Source: Leguminivora glycinivorella (lineage: Eukaryota > Arthropoda > Insecta > Lepidoptera > Tortricidae). Taken from it: a stretch of DNA of 64,000 nucleotides. The stretch is taken from contig NC_062982.1 in the NCBI RefSeq assembly GCF_023078275.1, forward strand, positions 635,001 through 699,000, read 5' to 3'. Shown piece after piece: positions 49,830-60,116 of this stretch (position 1 is its first letter; every line of letters starts with the position of its first letter). Under the pieces are notes generated by a model. The model saw only the letters and a list, made by a program, of their open reading frames with translations. It did no database searches and was not told the DNA's origin. The position numbers and the translations under genes are program-made.

Positions 49830-51180
49830 TCATGTTTGTGACTTGCACTCCAAACTGTCCACGTTTCTTTAATTTCACTCGGAAACGGCAATGGGTATTT
49901 ATTTTTAATGAGGAAGGAAATGGGATTTCTATCCCGTTCTGTCGTTAGGGTTTATACGTTTGCTGTACCTTTCTAACAAAAGAGATAATGGTTATTGACA
50001 GCTGTTTTAGAATCGTTAAAGGCGTTAAAGCAAGCTTTATAGCGTGTTGTGTTCGCATCTTGTTAAATATATATAAATATAAATTAAAACACGACCGAAG
50101 GGAGTAAATCGACACGAGTTACGAATTTCCTTTTCGCACGTGTATCGAACGACGTTTTTCAGTACAAATGGCCCTCGTATATACAAAAAAAAAAAAATTG
50201 GGGACACCTTACACAGATCAACTTAGCCCCAAACTAAGCAAAGCTTGTACTATGGGTGCTATATTGTGATACAAATGCGAAAAAACACGCGCGAAGAGGG
50301 AATTCATAACTATTGTCAATTATAACACTCCCTTCGGTCGTGCTTTTGTCGCCACTCGTTTCGAATTTCCTTTTTTCCGCTAGGTAAAAATACATTAAAT
50401 AAATACGTAATATGTAATTATGATAGTATTGTTATCATGTAAAATAAACAGTTGACCATATTTTCTAAACTAGAACCCGCATCCTCTGGATATACCGTAC
50501 ATTGCTACCAATTAAGCTACGGAAGCCCTACCAGAATCATGCGAATCATTTTTTATTCCTTTGCTACAATATGGGAAGAAGACTTTCAGGTATACTAAAC
50601 ATAGATTAAAAAAAAACCTGAGCAGATTGCACCCCGTGCCCCGTGCCAAAGAATTCCTCTTGAAAATAAAAAGATTTTTGAGATCTCTAAGAGTTATATT
50701 TCTTGAAGGAATCCTATTAAAACTATCATACTAAATGTACCGAGATAACCTAAGAACTCGAGAATGTCTTAATAGCCTGCATTAGTACACCAACACTTAC
50801 TACTAACCAAAACTCAACCTAAAACTATCACGACATAAGGTTCCTTGTTGAAAATGTTATTGCGCTTCCATCGTCTTGTGCAAAATACAAGTTGCTTCAA
50901 AAAGGCTTATGATATTAGAAAATGTACGGCGGTTAATACCTTTCAAGATTTAGGTATTTGTGGTAATATTTCTCTAGTTTATGCATACTGCAGCCATTAA
51001 TGTAGTGTTAAAATTTACAGCATATTAATTGTGGCTTTTGAGATAAATGTGGGAAAAGTTGGTGGGGTATTAAGGAGAAGTGTCGCTAAAACTATTAAGA
51101 CACCAATATTAGACATTTAGATTTCGGAATCTTCATATTTATAAGTACCACATTATAAAACCAGTAATAATATTCTTCTG
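49830..51180. other. Mixed repeat fragments, no gene
   Basis: Contains pieces of family R at 50083-50170 (AAAACACGACCGAAGGGAG, CGAATTTCCTTTTCGCACG) and 50262-50385, a SINE fragment at 50199-50262 (GGGGACACCTTACACAGATC to CTATGGGTGCTA) and a tRNA-like stretch listed separately. The remainder is AT-rich and unremarkable. Confidence 0.5.
50455..50545 (-). repeat. tRNA-like, probably SINE or tRNA pseudogene
   Basis: The minus strand reads GGGCTTCCGTAGCTTAATTG, GTAGCAATGTACGG, then GATGCGGGTTCTAGTTTAG. An A-box-like TAGCTTAATTGGTAG and a degraded B-box GGGTTCTAGTTT are present, but the acceptor ends do not pair and the B box is not canonical, so it is not a functional tRNA gene. Confidence 0.5.
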
Positions 51181-51445
51181 GCAAATTTTGCGCTGCTCGG
51201 TTTGTTCTTGAGTAGCGCTCGCACGCAGCGAGGTGCAGAGAGTACATGCAAAACCGGAGGATGGCGTGTCGGTCGCGTGCGAGAGAGCCAAAGACCGATC
51301 GCGTCGCCATTGCTCAAGTCGTCCTTATACTGTGCCAAAACTATCGACGCGGAATCTGCTTTTGTCGGCCAAAAATCGCTCGTCGGTAAACATGCGTACG
51401 GCTGCGTTCAGCGCTTACTAACGATCGATACTAACGAGCGATTTT
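51181..51445. other. GC-richer patch of unknown nature
   Basis: It stands out from AT-rich surroundings: GCGCTCGCACGCAGCGAGG, GCGTGTCGGTCGCGTGCG. Inverted CCAAAAATCGCTCGT (about 51369) and ACGAGCGATTTTGGG (about 51434) suggest a mobile element end, but a promoter or first exon of a host gene is also possible. An 84-codon plus frame (51202-51456) has no recognised domain. Confidence 0.35.
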
Positions 51446-51555
51446 GGGACAGCTAGTGCCGATTTAGAAACCTTTAGGTACATATATACACTTATTTACT
51501 CTAACATAAATATCTGAACACGCTTCAAATTACGTTCAAAATATGCATAGTCATT

Positions 51556-51775
51556 TTCAAATTTCAAGAGCTACACGAGCTTATTCCACCGTCCCCATTC
51601 TACCATCAGTCTCTCCGGCTATATTTCCGAGCTCATAATAACCCGGCCTTCAAATCGAGGATGAACAGGCATCTTCTGGGCGAGCTCACTCGTATGCTAT
51701 TTGCCTTTGGCTCGTCTGTGACCAAGAGTAAGCCCATTTATAATTTTAAAAAATCCCTCTGGTAAACAGGCGTGA
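51556..51775 (+). pseudogene. LINE ORF2 C-terminal remnant
   Basis: The plus strand reads FQELHELIPPSPFYHQSLRL, FKSRMNRHLLGELTRML and YNFKKSLW then stop. The ELxELIPPSxFYHxSxR block is shared with 26084-26430 and 44973-45505. Confidence 0.65.
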
Positions 51776-53040
51776 CTATGTATGTAAAATTTTAAAACAT
51801 TACCCCAATACCATAATATAGGAGCAATTAGACCAGAATTAATCGACGCTATTTTTCTCAACCCTTTAATGCTAAAAGGCTTGACCGTGGACGGGTTAAT
51901 GTGTTTTAATTATTACGGTATTTCTAACCCTTAAAATTTTATGTAACGTTTTATTATCTCAGATTTTAAGAATGAAGATAGAATAGAGTTTCTATTTCTA
52001 CCGCGAGATAACGTTTTAGTATTAATTGACTTGACGCTGGTTTTACGGCGGACTGATAATCAGAAGGTTACCTTATAAGGGACCTTTTCGTAATGTAAAA
52101 CACCCTATAATGGACGGTGATGCCATTATGGACAAAATAATAGAAGTCCTTAAATTTTATTACCTAAAAATGTTTTATAAAAACTGACGGCAATGTACCA
52201 TAAACAAGAGGTATTGAGCTGCTTAATTTTGAAGTTTCATTTAATAGGTAATTCCATGTAACAGAGTAATGTAAGTGACCAATTATTTGCATGTTTTTTT
52301 ATTCATGGTGCTAATTTAAATATCAATATATCTAAGGATTAAAAGTAGGCTTATCTAGAGATAAATTAAGATTTCAATTTGCATCATAAATAAAAAAACA
52401 TGCAATGAAGTGGTCACTTACATTACAGTTACGTGGAATTGCCCTAATTATGTTATTTCTGAAGGATTTGGCGGCAAGATAAAAGTCATAATTTTACTGA
52501 AACTAATATCAGGACGAATTCTTAGCAGTGCTGCTAAGAGAGTTGAGTTCGTGTAAAAAATAATAAATAAATAATACCCGGTGTAAACTTGAATGAGTTA
52601 TACTTACTGCATTAATCATTTATAAATAAAGAAACAGTGTCATTTTGCGAGTGTCCATAACTGGAACCGGAAAACTGTATACCTCTTATGATGGACAAGG
52701 AACAATTTACAAGAATCAATCCTATGTTAAAATAACGCAAACTAATTTTATTTGGGGTATATAATATTGACTCATTGAGTATCAGTTGGCTTTAAAAGTA
52801 AAATTTAAGTATTTATCGGTCGCAGTCAAATTCAAATGCTCTGAATGTTTAAAGACAGTAAAGTAAGTGGTATTTTTGGCAGCGGCCTCCAATGGTGATA
52901 GGGTTGGAGGTCTGCCAGTGGTCTAATTACAGCCAATGGGCCAAGGCGGTAATGAGACGAATATTCATGGATGAACTTAGACAAAGGAATACTTAATCCT
53001 AGATAATTTGCTTACAAATACACTAATTACACCCCGAGAT
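51776..53040. other. Gene-free AT-rich region
   Basis: AT-rich; an AATTCCA..TGTAATGTAAGTG block at 52249-52276 has an inverted partner at 52411-52442 (CACTTACATTACAGTTACGTGGAATT), so a ~190-bp MITE may lie between 52249 and 52442. No coding frame is supported. Confidence 0.45.
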
Positions 53041-53292
53041 CATCATCATCATCCACTTGCGTTACCCCGGCATTCGCCGCAGCTCATGGGAGCCTGGGGT
53101 CCGCTTTGACAACTAATCCCAAGATTTGGCATAAGCACTAGTTTTTACGAAAGCGACTGCCATCTGACCTTCCCACCCGAAGGGTAACTATTAGGCCTTA
53201 TTGGAATTATTCTGGTTTCGTCACGATGTTTTACTTCACCGAAAAGCGACTGGCAACTGGCAAATATCAAATGACATTTCGCACATCTGGGT
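53041..53292. repeat. Dispersed repeat (CATCATCATC-led)
   Basis: CATCATCATCATCCACTTGC, CCCGGCATTCGCCGCAGC, GGGAGCCTGGGGTCCGCTT, CACTAGTTTTTACGAAAGCG and CTTCCCACCCGAAGGGTAAC. I know this block as a frequent repeat in moth and butterfly genomes; one copy here. Confidence 0.5.
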
Positions 53293-53440
53293 ACGTAGCC
53301 AAATGGCACAAACGCTCACGAAATGAAACGCTCGTAGATAACTATCTCTATCACTCTTGCGTATTGGCGCGACAGAGCCAGACTGCCTTTCGCGGCGTTT
53401 CGTTTTCGTTTCGCGTCGCAGAAATGCCATTTGGCCACGT
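53293..53440 (+). repeat. MITE family M2, copy 4
   Basis: ACGTAGCCAAATGGCACAAA, CGTATTGGCGCGACAGAGCC and TTTCGCGGCGTTTCG, ending GAAATGCCATTTGGCCACGT. It is full length compared with 8692-8840. Confidence 0.7.
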
Positions 53441-53635
53441 CACCAGTTCTGAATACACCCCGAGATATAGACTCTAATATACATAGACATAACATGCTCT
53501 ACTGGCACTAAGTAATATGTACCGCAGAATCCCGGTCTCCATGCACAAATCGTCTGATAGCTGTGGCAACGAAATTTCGATGTCGACCACGTGTAATGAA
53601 AATATTACGTACATACCTTTTCGGAATATAAAATA

Positions 53636-53881
53636 ACTAGCTTTTGCCCGCGTCTTCGTTCAATTCGAAAATTGCGGAATGCTCCATACAAAATTCCACC
53701 CCCCCCCATTTTAGGGAAGTGGGAGGTTAGAAAGAGACAAAAAGTAGCCTACGTCACTCTCCATTCCTTCAACTATGTCTACTTAAAAAATCACGTCAAT
53801 TCGTCGCTCCTTTTTGCCGGGAAAAACAGACAAAAAAACAGACACACACACTTTCCCATTTATAATATTAGTATGGATGGA
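53636..53881 (-). repeat. SINE-like repeat family S, copy 5
   Basis: ACTAGCTTTTGCCCGCGTC at the left, then AAAATTGCGGAATGCTCCAT (the subfamily insert shared with 44331-44568), GAAAGAGACAAAAAGTAGCC and CACTTTCCCATTTATAATAT at the right. Confidence 0.75.
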
Positions 53882-54109
53882 TATTCCAAACAATTCGGTA
53901 AAATTACGACCTATTAATAATATCTTCCTCTTTACACAGGACAGAAGCAATTAAAAGTTTAATCTTCACTCAGAATTGTGTTTATTCGAATTGAAAATAT
54001 TGTAATAAAGTTTACTCAAACAATTCAATTAGAAAATCAATGCGGGCTAATGGACCAGCGAGTTTGATACCAGAATTGATTTAATACTTGAGCAGAGTAA
54101 AGAAATACC

Positions 54110-54520
54110 AGAGTAACATTACGATGCAAGCGGGGAAAAAGAGGAAGTTCGATACGAGTTATGAATTTCCTTTTCGCAGGTGTATTGTACGAAGTTTTTC
54201 AGAACACCTTACACGTGGCCCTTTGAAGTTAGACCGGACAAGAAATGTTCCACTTTGTGAACTAGTGCAGAAAAAAAATATTATAGGTATGTGTATGTAC
54301 TGAAATTACGATACAAGTGCGTAAAAAGGAAGTTCGGAACGAGTTCCGACAAATTCTTCTCCCTTCGGTCGTGTTTATTTCGACAATAGTTACGAATTTC
54401 CTTTTCGCACGTTTATCGTACAGCGTTTTTCAGTACATACTGTATGCCATCCGAAGATTCGAACTGACATATAATGAACTACTTTTCGCACTAGTGCGTA
54501 AAAATACCATCTGTACTGGA
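54110..54520. repeat. Repeat family R, long copy
   Basis: GAAATTCATAACTC-type motifs in both directions (GAATTTCCTTTTCGCAGGTG at 54165 and GAATTTCCTTTTCGCACG at 54395), TTCTCCCTTCGGTCGTGTTT and a terminal TTTTCGCACTAGTGCGTAAA palindrome. Confidence 0.6.
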
Positions 54521-54762
54521 AACTATATGAGGTGTGCTTTTAGAACTGGCAATTCCAGTGATCCTAATAACTGCAATTAAAGCTAACCAAAGGTTCAATA
54601 TTCTGCACAATTAACATTTATAAAATGAGATTTTGAAATTAGTTACCTGCTAAAATAATTCCTTTTCCAGCAGAGTGCAAGATTAAATAAAAAACCCTTT
54701 TTTTCAAGCCCTTATTATAACTTAAATATCGTGTACTTGACTTTATTAGTTTGCAAACCCAT

Positions 54763-54975
54763 AAGCGAACGTGCAAGTTGTGGAATGAGCTACCTTCGGA
54801 GGTGTTTCCCTTGCGCTATGACATGGGGTTCTTCAAGAAGGAGGTATTTAGGGTTCTCAAAGGTCTGCAACGCATAAGTGACTCCCCTGATGTTGCTTAT
54901 GTCCATGGGCGGTGATGACCGCTTCCCATCAAGCGGCTCGTCTACTCGTTTGCTGCCAATTTCATAAAAAATAAA
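54763..54975 (+). pseudogene. LINE 3' end, same family as 45216-45505
   Basis: Reads RTCKLWNELPSEVFPLRYDM, GFFKKEVFRVLKGL and VAYVHGR, then UTR CATGGGCGGTGATGACCGCT and CGTTTGCTGCCAATTTCATA. It is only the last ~50 codons plus tail. Confidence 0.75.
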
Positions 54976-55197
54976 GTACTACATATGTACTCATTGAAGA
55001 GTTGATTTGTTGATTGAATATTTTTGGTAGTATTCCATTAGTAGATGAATATCATTATCATTAATGTTATTTTGTTTGGTTTCAGGTACGTTTTCATTGT
55101 AACCAGAGATGCTTAAGAAAGGAATTGTTTTCGGCCCACGTGGTCGTATTTTACCGACTAGGGGCCAAGACCATACGAGAATGGTTAGTGTACCAGT

Positions 55198-56409
55198 GTG
55201 TTAGTGGTGTGTAAAATGGAGCACGCTCGTCCTCCGCCGGAATTAAATGTCGAGGGCTGCGCGGCGGCGCGCGCCGAGGCATGGAAAAAATGGTGGAAAC
55301 AATTTGAAGTGTTTCTAAAAGCATCTGGTGTGAGCAAGGAGACGAAGGATGTGCAAGCGAGCCTGCTGGTCAACCTCATCGGGTCGGAAGGATATGAAAT
55401 ATTTTCAACGTTCACGTATCAAAAGGGTGAAAGTGCCGAGGACATCGATTGTGTTAAGCGGAAGTTCGACGATCATTTCGGTACAAAGGTCAACATTACG
55501 ATGGCGCGATTTAAGTTTTTTACACGCGCCCAGAATGCGGGTGAAACTATCAATCAGTATGTTACGGCGCTAAGAGTACTCAGTCAAGTATGCGAGTTTG
55601 ATACTTTGGAGGACGGGCTGATACGAGATCGAGTGGTCTGTGGTATTTCTAGTAACATAGTGAGAGATAGGCTACTCAGGGCCGAAGGCCTGACACTCGC
55701 TAAAGCGATACAGATATGTGAAGCACACGAAATGTCTACAGAAGAGGGTCGGCAGATTGAGCGGGCGCAGGCTTCGACGTCGTCGGCGATCCAGGTGGAC
55801 GCGGTCGGGCGCTATCGCGGGGCGCGCGGGCGCCGCGGGCGCGGCCGGCGCGGCGGGCGCGGCGGCGGCCGGCCGGGCGCGGGCGCGGGCGCGCGCGGCC
55901 AGCGATGCCAGCGCTGCGGAGGCTCGTTCTGCGACCAGGCGGCTAATTGTCCGGCGGCAAATGTGTTGTGCTATGTGTGTGATGCGCGCGGACATTACGC
56001 TAGAGTTTGCCCTAAGCGGGCTAAAAGTGATCGTGTGGACTACGTGTCGGTCGCTGAGGATGACTACGACGAAACATCGGAGGATGATGACCTTTATGTG
56101 AACGTGTTATATGTTCGTTCCTTGAAAGATAAGTTGGAATTGAATGATAAAGACGACGTTTCGGAATGGATTGAACCGCTATATTTCAATGGTAAGCCGA
56201 TCAATTTTAAATTAGATTGCGGGGCCGTATTAAATGTAATAAGTGAATTTGATTATATAGCTATGGGTTTGAAAATTGAGGATTTGGGTCCATACCGTAA
56301 GCGAGTCTTTTCATTCACGAATACTAGGGTGCCTATAATCGGGGAGTGTGAATTGTGTTTTGATTTGAGGCAAAGTAAATATAAAATAAAATTTGTTGTC
56401 ACATCCTAG
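55198..56409 (+). CDS. Gag and protease part of gypsy-like element, 403 codons to TAG
   Basis: The leading Met is at 55216 or the non-ATG codon at 55198; ATGGAGCACGC at 55216 is the likely start, in the same frame. Residues ~20-180 look like a capsid-type retrotransposon gag (WKKWWKQFEVFLKASGV, FDDHFGTKVNITMARFKF, QYVTALRVLSQVCEF). A basic Arg-Gly-rich tract follows (RGRRGRGRRGGRGGG region, ~205-235), then a CxxC-type element (CQRCGGSFCDQAANCP) and a zinc knuckle CYVCDARGHYARVC near 258-271. The acidic linker DDYDETSEDDD leads to the protease. Its active site reads LDCGAVLN near 340, with Cys where DTG or DSG is expected, so protease activity is doubtful. The frame ends at TAG 56407, directly before RT in the same frame. 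Confidence 0.85.
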   Translation: MLVVCKMEHARPPPELNVEGCAAARAEAWKKWWKQFEVFLKASGVSKETKDVQASLLVNLIGSEGYEIFSTFTYQKGESAEDIDCVKRKFDDHFGTKVNITMARFKFFTRAQNAGETINQYVTALRVLSQVCEFDTLEDGLIRDRVVCGISSNIVRDRLLRAEGLTLAKAIQICEAHEMSTEEGRQIERAQASTSSAIQVDAVGRYRGARGRRGRGRRGGRGGGRPGAGAGARGQRCQRCGGSFCDQAANCPAANVLCYVCDARGHYARVCPKRAKSDRVDYVSVAEDDYDETSEDDDLYVNVLYVRSLKDKLELNDKDDVSEWIEPLYFNGKPINFKLDCGAVLNVISEFDYIAMGLKIEDLGPYRKRVFSFTNTRVPIIGECELCFDLRQSKYKIKFVVTS

Positions 56410-56484
56410 CACGTTCAGAATATTTTAGGCTTAAAAAGTTGTGTCAAATTAGGACTAATTAAACGCATAGATACTGTAGATGTT

Positions 56485-59292
56485 TTGAATGTGAATGGGT
56501 ATGAGGACCTGTTTAAAGGATTAGGGAAATTACCGGGAACCCATGAAATAATAGTGGATCCGAATGTACCACCGGTAATTTGCCCTGTACGTAGAATACC
56601 ATTAGGTATGAAAGATAAATTGCGTGTTGAAATAACTAGAATGGAAAAATTAGGTGTTGTACGAAAAGTAAGTCATCCTACACCATGGGTCAATGCTATA
56701 GTGGTGGCGGCAAAGAAAAACGGGGATATCCGGGTATGCTTGGACCCGTTGCACTTGAACCGGGCGGTGCGGCGCGCACACTTTGCGCTGCCGACGGTGA
56801 GCGAGCTGGCAGCCCGCTTGCGTGGCGCGCGCTACTTTAGCGTGCTTGATGCGCGTTGCGGGTTCTGGATGCTCAAGCTTAGCGACGCCAGTGCTGACCT
56901 CTGCACGTTCAATACGCCATTTGGTAGGTACCAATTTTTAAGGCTCCCCTATGGAATCAGCTGTGCACCAGAGATGTTCCACGCGCAGGTAAGACAACAT
57001 TTAGACGACTTGGAAGGAACGGACTCGTTTATTGATGACATAATAGTCTGGGGATCAACTAAAGAAGAGCATGATCGCAGGCTACAAAAATTGTTACAGA
57101 GGGCAAAGGACATTGGTATTCGATTTAATAAGGATAAATGTAAATTCGCGGTTACTGAAATAAAATATTTAGGACATGTGTTTGACAGACGGGGAATGAG
57201 ACCGGATGAAGAGAAGATAAAAGCTATAGTGGACATGCCTGATCCGCATGACAGAAAAGCATTGGAACGATTTTTAGGTATGGTGAACTATCTTTCTAAG
57301 TTTATACCTAACTACTCGGAATCTGTAAAAATATTGAGAGACTTATTAAAAAAAGATGTAACTTGGACTTGGAATGAACAGCACTCGAAAGCGGTCAAAT
57401 TACTAAAACAAAAAATTTCGGAAGCTCCTGTTCTAGCGCTGTACAGCGAACGCGAGCCCCTCCTGGTTTCAGTAGACGCTAGTGCCGTGGCGCTGGGGGC
57501 TGTGGTCCTGCAAAATGGACGCCCGGTGGAGTTCGCATCTCGCACACTCACCGACACGCAGACGCGATACGCCCAAATTGAGAAGGAGATGCTGGCGATC
57601 GTATTTGCATGTGAACGGTTCCATCAGTATATATTTGGGAGGCAGGATGTGACCATCCAGACTGATCACAAACCACTCGAGGCGATTTTCAAGAAGCCTT
57701 TATCGGCAGTACCAGCGCGGCTTCAACGTATGAGACTACGTTTGCAAAACTACAGTTTCCAGGTAATGTATACTCCAGGCAAATATATGTATATAGCAGA
57801 TACACTCTCGCGGGCAGCATTATCTGAACTGATGCATGAGCGGATGGCCGAGGAGATGGAGGCGCAGGTATGTTTTGTCTTAAACCACGTACAGTTCAGT
57901 GACAAAAAAATGAACATGTTAAGGGAGCATATAGCAAGAGACAGCGTAAGTAAGAAACTGATACAGTACATTAGGAGCGGATGGCCTAAAAATAAATATG
58001 ACGTGGATAATGACCTGCGAATTTTTTGGCCATATAGAGAGTGTATGCAATACGAGGGAGGTATACTTATAAAAAATGATAAGGTTTACATTCCAGACTC
58101 TTTGCGGCAAGAAATGGTTAACCGCATACACGAGGGACATTTAGGTATCGACCGCTGCAAGCGACGTGCGCGTGACGTCATGTTCTGGCCGGGCATGTCG
58201 CGCGCCGTCGAGGACGCGGTGCGCGCGTGCGCGTCGTGCGCGCTGCTGGCCCCGCGGCCGCCGCCGGAACGCTACCTACCACACGATATACCCAACGAAC
58301 CGTGGTATAAATTAGGTTCTGATATTTTTGAGCTTAATAAAAAGTACTATTTGATAATAGTCGATTATTTCTCGAATTATATAGAGGTAAACCAGTTAAA
58401 GTCAATAAATAGTAATTGTGTAATCGCGGCTATGACAGAACAATTCGCAAGACACGGCAGTCCTATAGAATTGATAACGGACAATGGGCCGGCGTACGCG
58501 TCGAGAGAATTTAGGAAATTTGTTGAAATGTGGGATATAAAGCACACCACGTCGTCTCCTATGTACTCGCAGTCGAATGGCAAAAGCGAACGGGCAATAC
58601 GTACAGTTAAAAAAATTATACAAAAATGTATATTATCGGGTCAAGACTATCATGTAGGCCTGTTAAATTTTAGAACTACACCTAGGGATGGGATAGATTC
58701 ACCATCTAAAATTTTAATGGGGAGAAAAGTTCGCACACGTTTGCCAATGTACCAAAAGGATTCATCGAAAACAAAATATTCGCAAACTCATCAGGCGGTT
58801 TTAAATAAACAATTAAAACAGAAAAATCAATACGATCAATCAGCTCGAGATCTCCCTCCATTACAAAATGAAGATGTTGTAGTGGTAGCCGACGGTCAAA
58901 AACGTGAGTTTATGAAAGTGGTAAGTAAGGCTCCAGAGCCCAGATCTTATATATTACGTGATCGTCTTGGGCGCGAATACCGGCGTAATCGTCGCCACAT
59001 CATTCACCGACAGAAACCTCGCACTCCCACCGACAACGTGCAAGGCGTTGTTGGCGGTGACGTGCCCCAGCCGAGCACGAGCACCCGCGACACGACAGCT
59101 GACGCGGTCCTCGCTCCGGCAACGGCGCCGGCGCAGGGTGCGTCCGAAGTAGCCGCAGCTCCACAACTGGCACAGCTCTCAGTAAGTATCCCGTCCGATG
59201 CATGCAATACTAAGCATACTGGGGTGGCCCCTGGCCCTACAACTAGAAGCAAGGCTCGGAAACTACTGTCTGCAATGCCAGAAATTGATTAA
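56485..59292 (+). CDS. Pol: RT, RNase H and integrase of gypsy-like element
   Basis: The frame is the same as that of gag and stays open from just after the TAG (56410). RT: CPVRRIPLGMKDKL, VVAAKKNGDIRVCLDPLHLN, SVLDARCGFWMLKL, FNTPFGRYQFLRLPYGI and the catalytic FIDD at residues 182-185 (F for the more usual Y). RNase H: SVDASAVALGAVV near 331, YAQIEKEMLAIVFACERF, QTDHKPLEAIF. Integrase: HHCC zinc site HEGHLGID with CASCAL (~548-590), then the DDE triad in LGSDIFE, LITDNGP and GKSERAI (about 613, 665, 700). A low-complexity Ala/Pro/Thr-rich tail ends in TTRSKARKLL. All catalytic residues of RT and integrase look present. The apparent start at 56485 is a GTG-type codon in mid-frame, so the protein is expected only as part of a gag-pol product. 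Confidence 0.88.
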   Translation: MNVNGYEDLFKGLGKLPGTHEIIVDPNVPPVICPVRRIPLGMKDKLRVEITRMEKLGVVRKVSHPTPWVNAIVVAAKKNGDIRVCLDPLHLNRAVRRAHFALPTVSELAARLRGARYFSVLDARCGFWMLKLSDASADLCTFNTPFGRYQFLRLPYGISCAPEMFHAQVRQHLDDLEGTDSFIDDIIVWGSTKEEHDRRLQKLLQRAKDIGIRFNKDKCKFAVTEIKYLGHVFDRRGMRPDEEKIKAIVDMPDPHDRKALERFLGMVNYLSKFIPNYSESVKILRDLLKKDVTWTWNEQHSKAVKLLKQKISEAPVLALYSEREPLLVSVDASAVALGAVVLQNGRPVEFASRTLTDTQTRYAQIEKEMLAIVFACERFHQYIFGRQDVTIQTDHKPLEAIFKKPLSAVPARLQRMRLRLQNYSFQVMYTPGKYMYIADTLSRAALSELMHERMAEEMEAQVCFVLNHVQFSDKKMNMLREHIARDSVSKKLIQYIRSGWPKNKYDVDNDLRIFWPYRECMQYEGGILIKNDKVYIPDSLRQEMVNRIHEGHLGIDRCKRRARDVMFWPGMSRAVEDAVRACASCALLAPRPPPERYLPHDIPNEPWYKLGSDIFELNKKYYLIIVDYFSNYIEVNQLKSINSNCVIAAMTEQFARHGSPIELITDNGPAYASREFRKFVEMWDIKHTTSSPMYSQSNGKSERAIRTVKKIIQKCILSGQDYHVGLLNFRTTPRDGIDSPSKILMGRKVRTRLPMYQKDSSKTKYSQTHQAVLNKQLKQKNQYDQSARDLPPLQNEDVVVVADGQKREFMKVVSKAPEPRSYILRDRLGREYRRNRRHIIHRQKPRTPTDNVQGVVGGDVPQPSTSTRDTTADAVLAPATAPAQGASEVAAAPQLAQLSVSIPSDACNTKHTGVAPGPTTRSKARKLLSAMPEID

Positions 59293-60004
59293 ATACATTG
59301 ATATACCTACTTAGTATAAAAACTAAAAAAAAAAGATGTCATTTTCACTGTAAACAGTTTAAAATTAAACTTTTCTATTTATTAGTTTTAGGTACGTATT
59401 TTTAAGTGTTGTTGTTTACTACACTAGTAACAGCTGAGATGAGATGTCTCACAATTTAATTTAGTATTAATTAAGTCTTATCATAACATCTTAAGCCGTG
59501 TGTATAGGTCATTAAAATACTACAATCATGTAGCTGTACAATACATAAGTCCTTATGATATTAACATTAAATTATCCACCTGGGAGAACTGATAACAAGA
59601 TTCCATAGCTAATATTAATACAGTTTATGCATAGCCATAAGGGCCATTATCGCTTATTTTGTATTTCCTGACCTACTTTGAACGTATGTAAAAAAAAAAG
59701 TAGTTATAAATAGCAATAAGTTTTTACGTCAATGAGTTGACCCTTCACTGCAAATGATACTCAACTGTATTGGTCGCTATTAAAGTTCAAATTTCAACAA
59801 ATATAATATTCATATCATGTTGCTTGTGCTAGGAAGGGTCAAACGTTAAGTAAAATGTATTTTTGTAAAAAAAAAAAAAGGAATAAATGTAGTAAGTATT
59901 GGTTAAGTGAATAAGTAAAATTTTAGATCCATAAAGTTGTGTACTGGTATAGGCACTTATGTTTATCTTTTCTTTCAAACAAAACATTGCTACGAGGGGA
60001 AAGA
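59293..60004. other. 3' non-coding region of the gypsy-like element
   Basis: AT-rich, with no envelope-like frame. GTTGACCCTTC (59737) and GGAAGGGTCAAAC (59831) are a short inverted pair. It ends in the purine tract before the probable LTR. Confidence 0.5.
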
Positions 60005-60116
60005 TGTAGTAGATTTATTATTAACATATCTGCAGGTAGTTCTTAGTATTTGATATTCTCATGTGTGGGTACCTGAATAAATCAGTGTTTGACCGAGCAT
60101 CTTGTCTTTTACTACA
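60005..60116 (+). repeat. Probable 3' LTR, 112 bp
   Basis: It begins TGTAGTA and ends TACTACA, a perfect 7-bp inverted repeat with TG..CA ends. A purine tract GAGGGGAAAGA lies immediately upstream, and CTGAATAAATCAG inside it provides a polyadenylation signal. No second copy was found upstream, so the call rests on structure only. Confidence 0.6.

Larger units (their letters stand above)
55198..60116 (+). mobile_element. Ty3/gypsy-like LTR retroelement, 5' LTR not found
   Basis: One long reading frame covers gag, protease, RT, RNase H and integrase with a single in-frame TAG at 56407-56409. After the pol stop (59292) come ~710 bp of AT-rich non-coding DNA, a purine tract GAGGGGAAAGA (59994-60004) and a probable 112-bp 3' LTR. 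No matching LTR or primer-binding site is visible in the 280 bp before gag, so the copy is 5'-incomplete or its leader differs. Domain order (RT and RNase H before integrase) is that of Ty3/gypsy. A very short LTR would fit mag-like lineages, as an inference. Confidence 0.85.

Noticed and set aside
50455..50545. Functional tRNA gene on the minus strand
   Set aside because: The B box is degraded and the acceptor ends do not pair; kept only as a tRNA-like repeat.
55075..55216. Host exon with splice acceptor TTGTTTGGTTTCAG fused to gag (domesticated gene)
   Set aside because: The acceptor-like motif is suggestive, but the in-frame TAG, the full pol with integrase and the 3' LTR candidate argue for an ordinary retroelement copy.
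55672..55995. Minus-strand Ala-rich open frame opposite gag
   Set aside because: It is the mirror of the GC-rich Arg-Gly coding tract of gag; no independent evidence.
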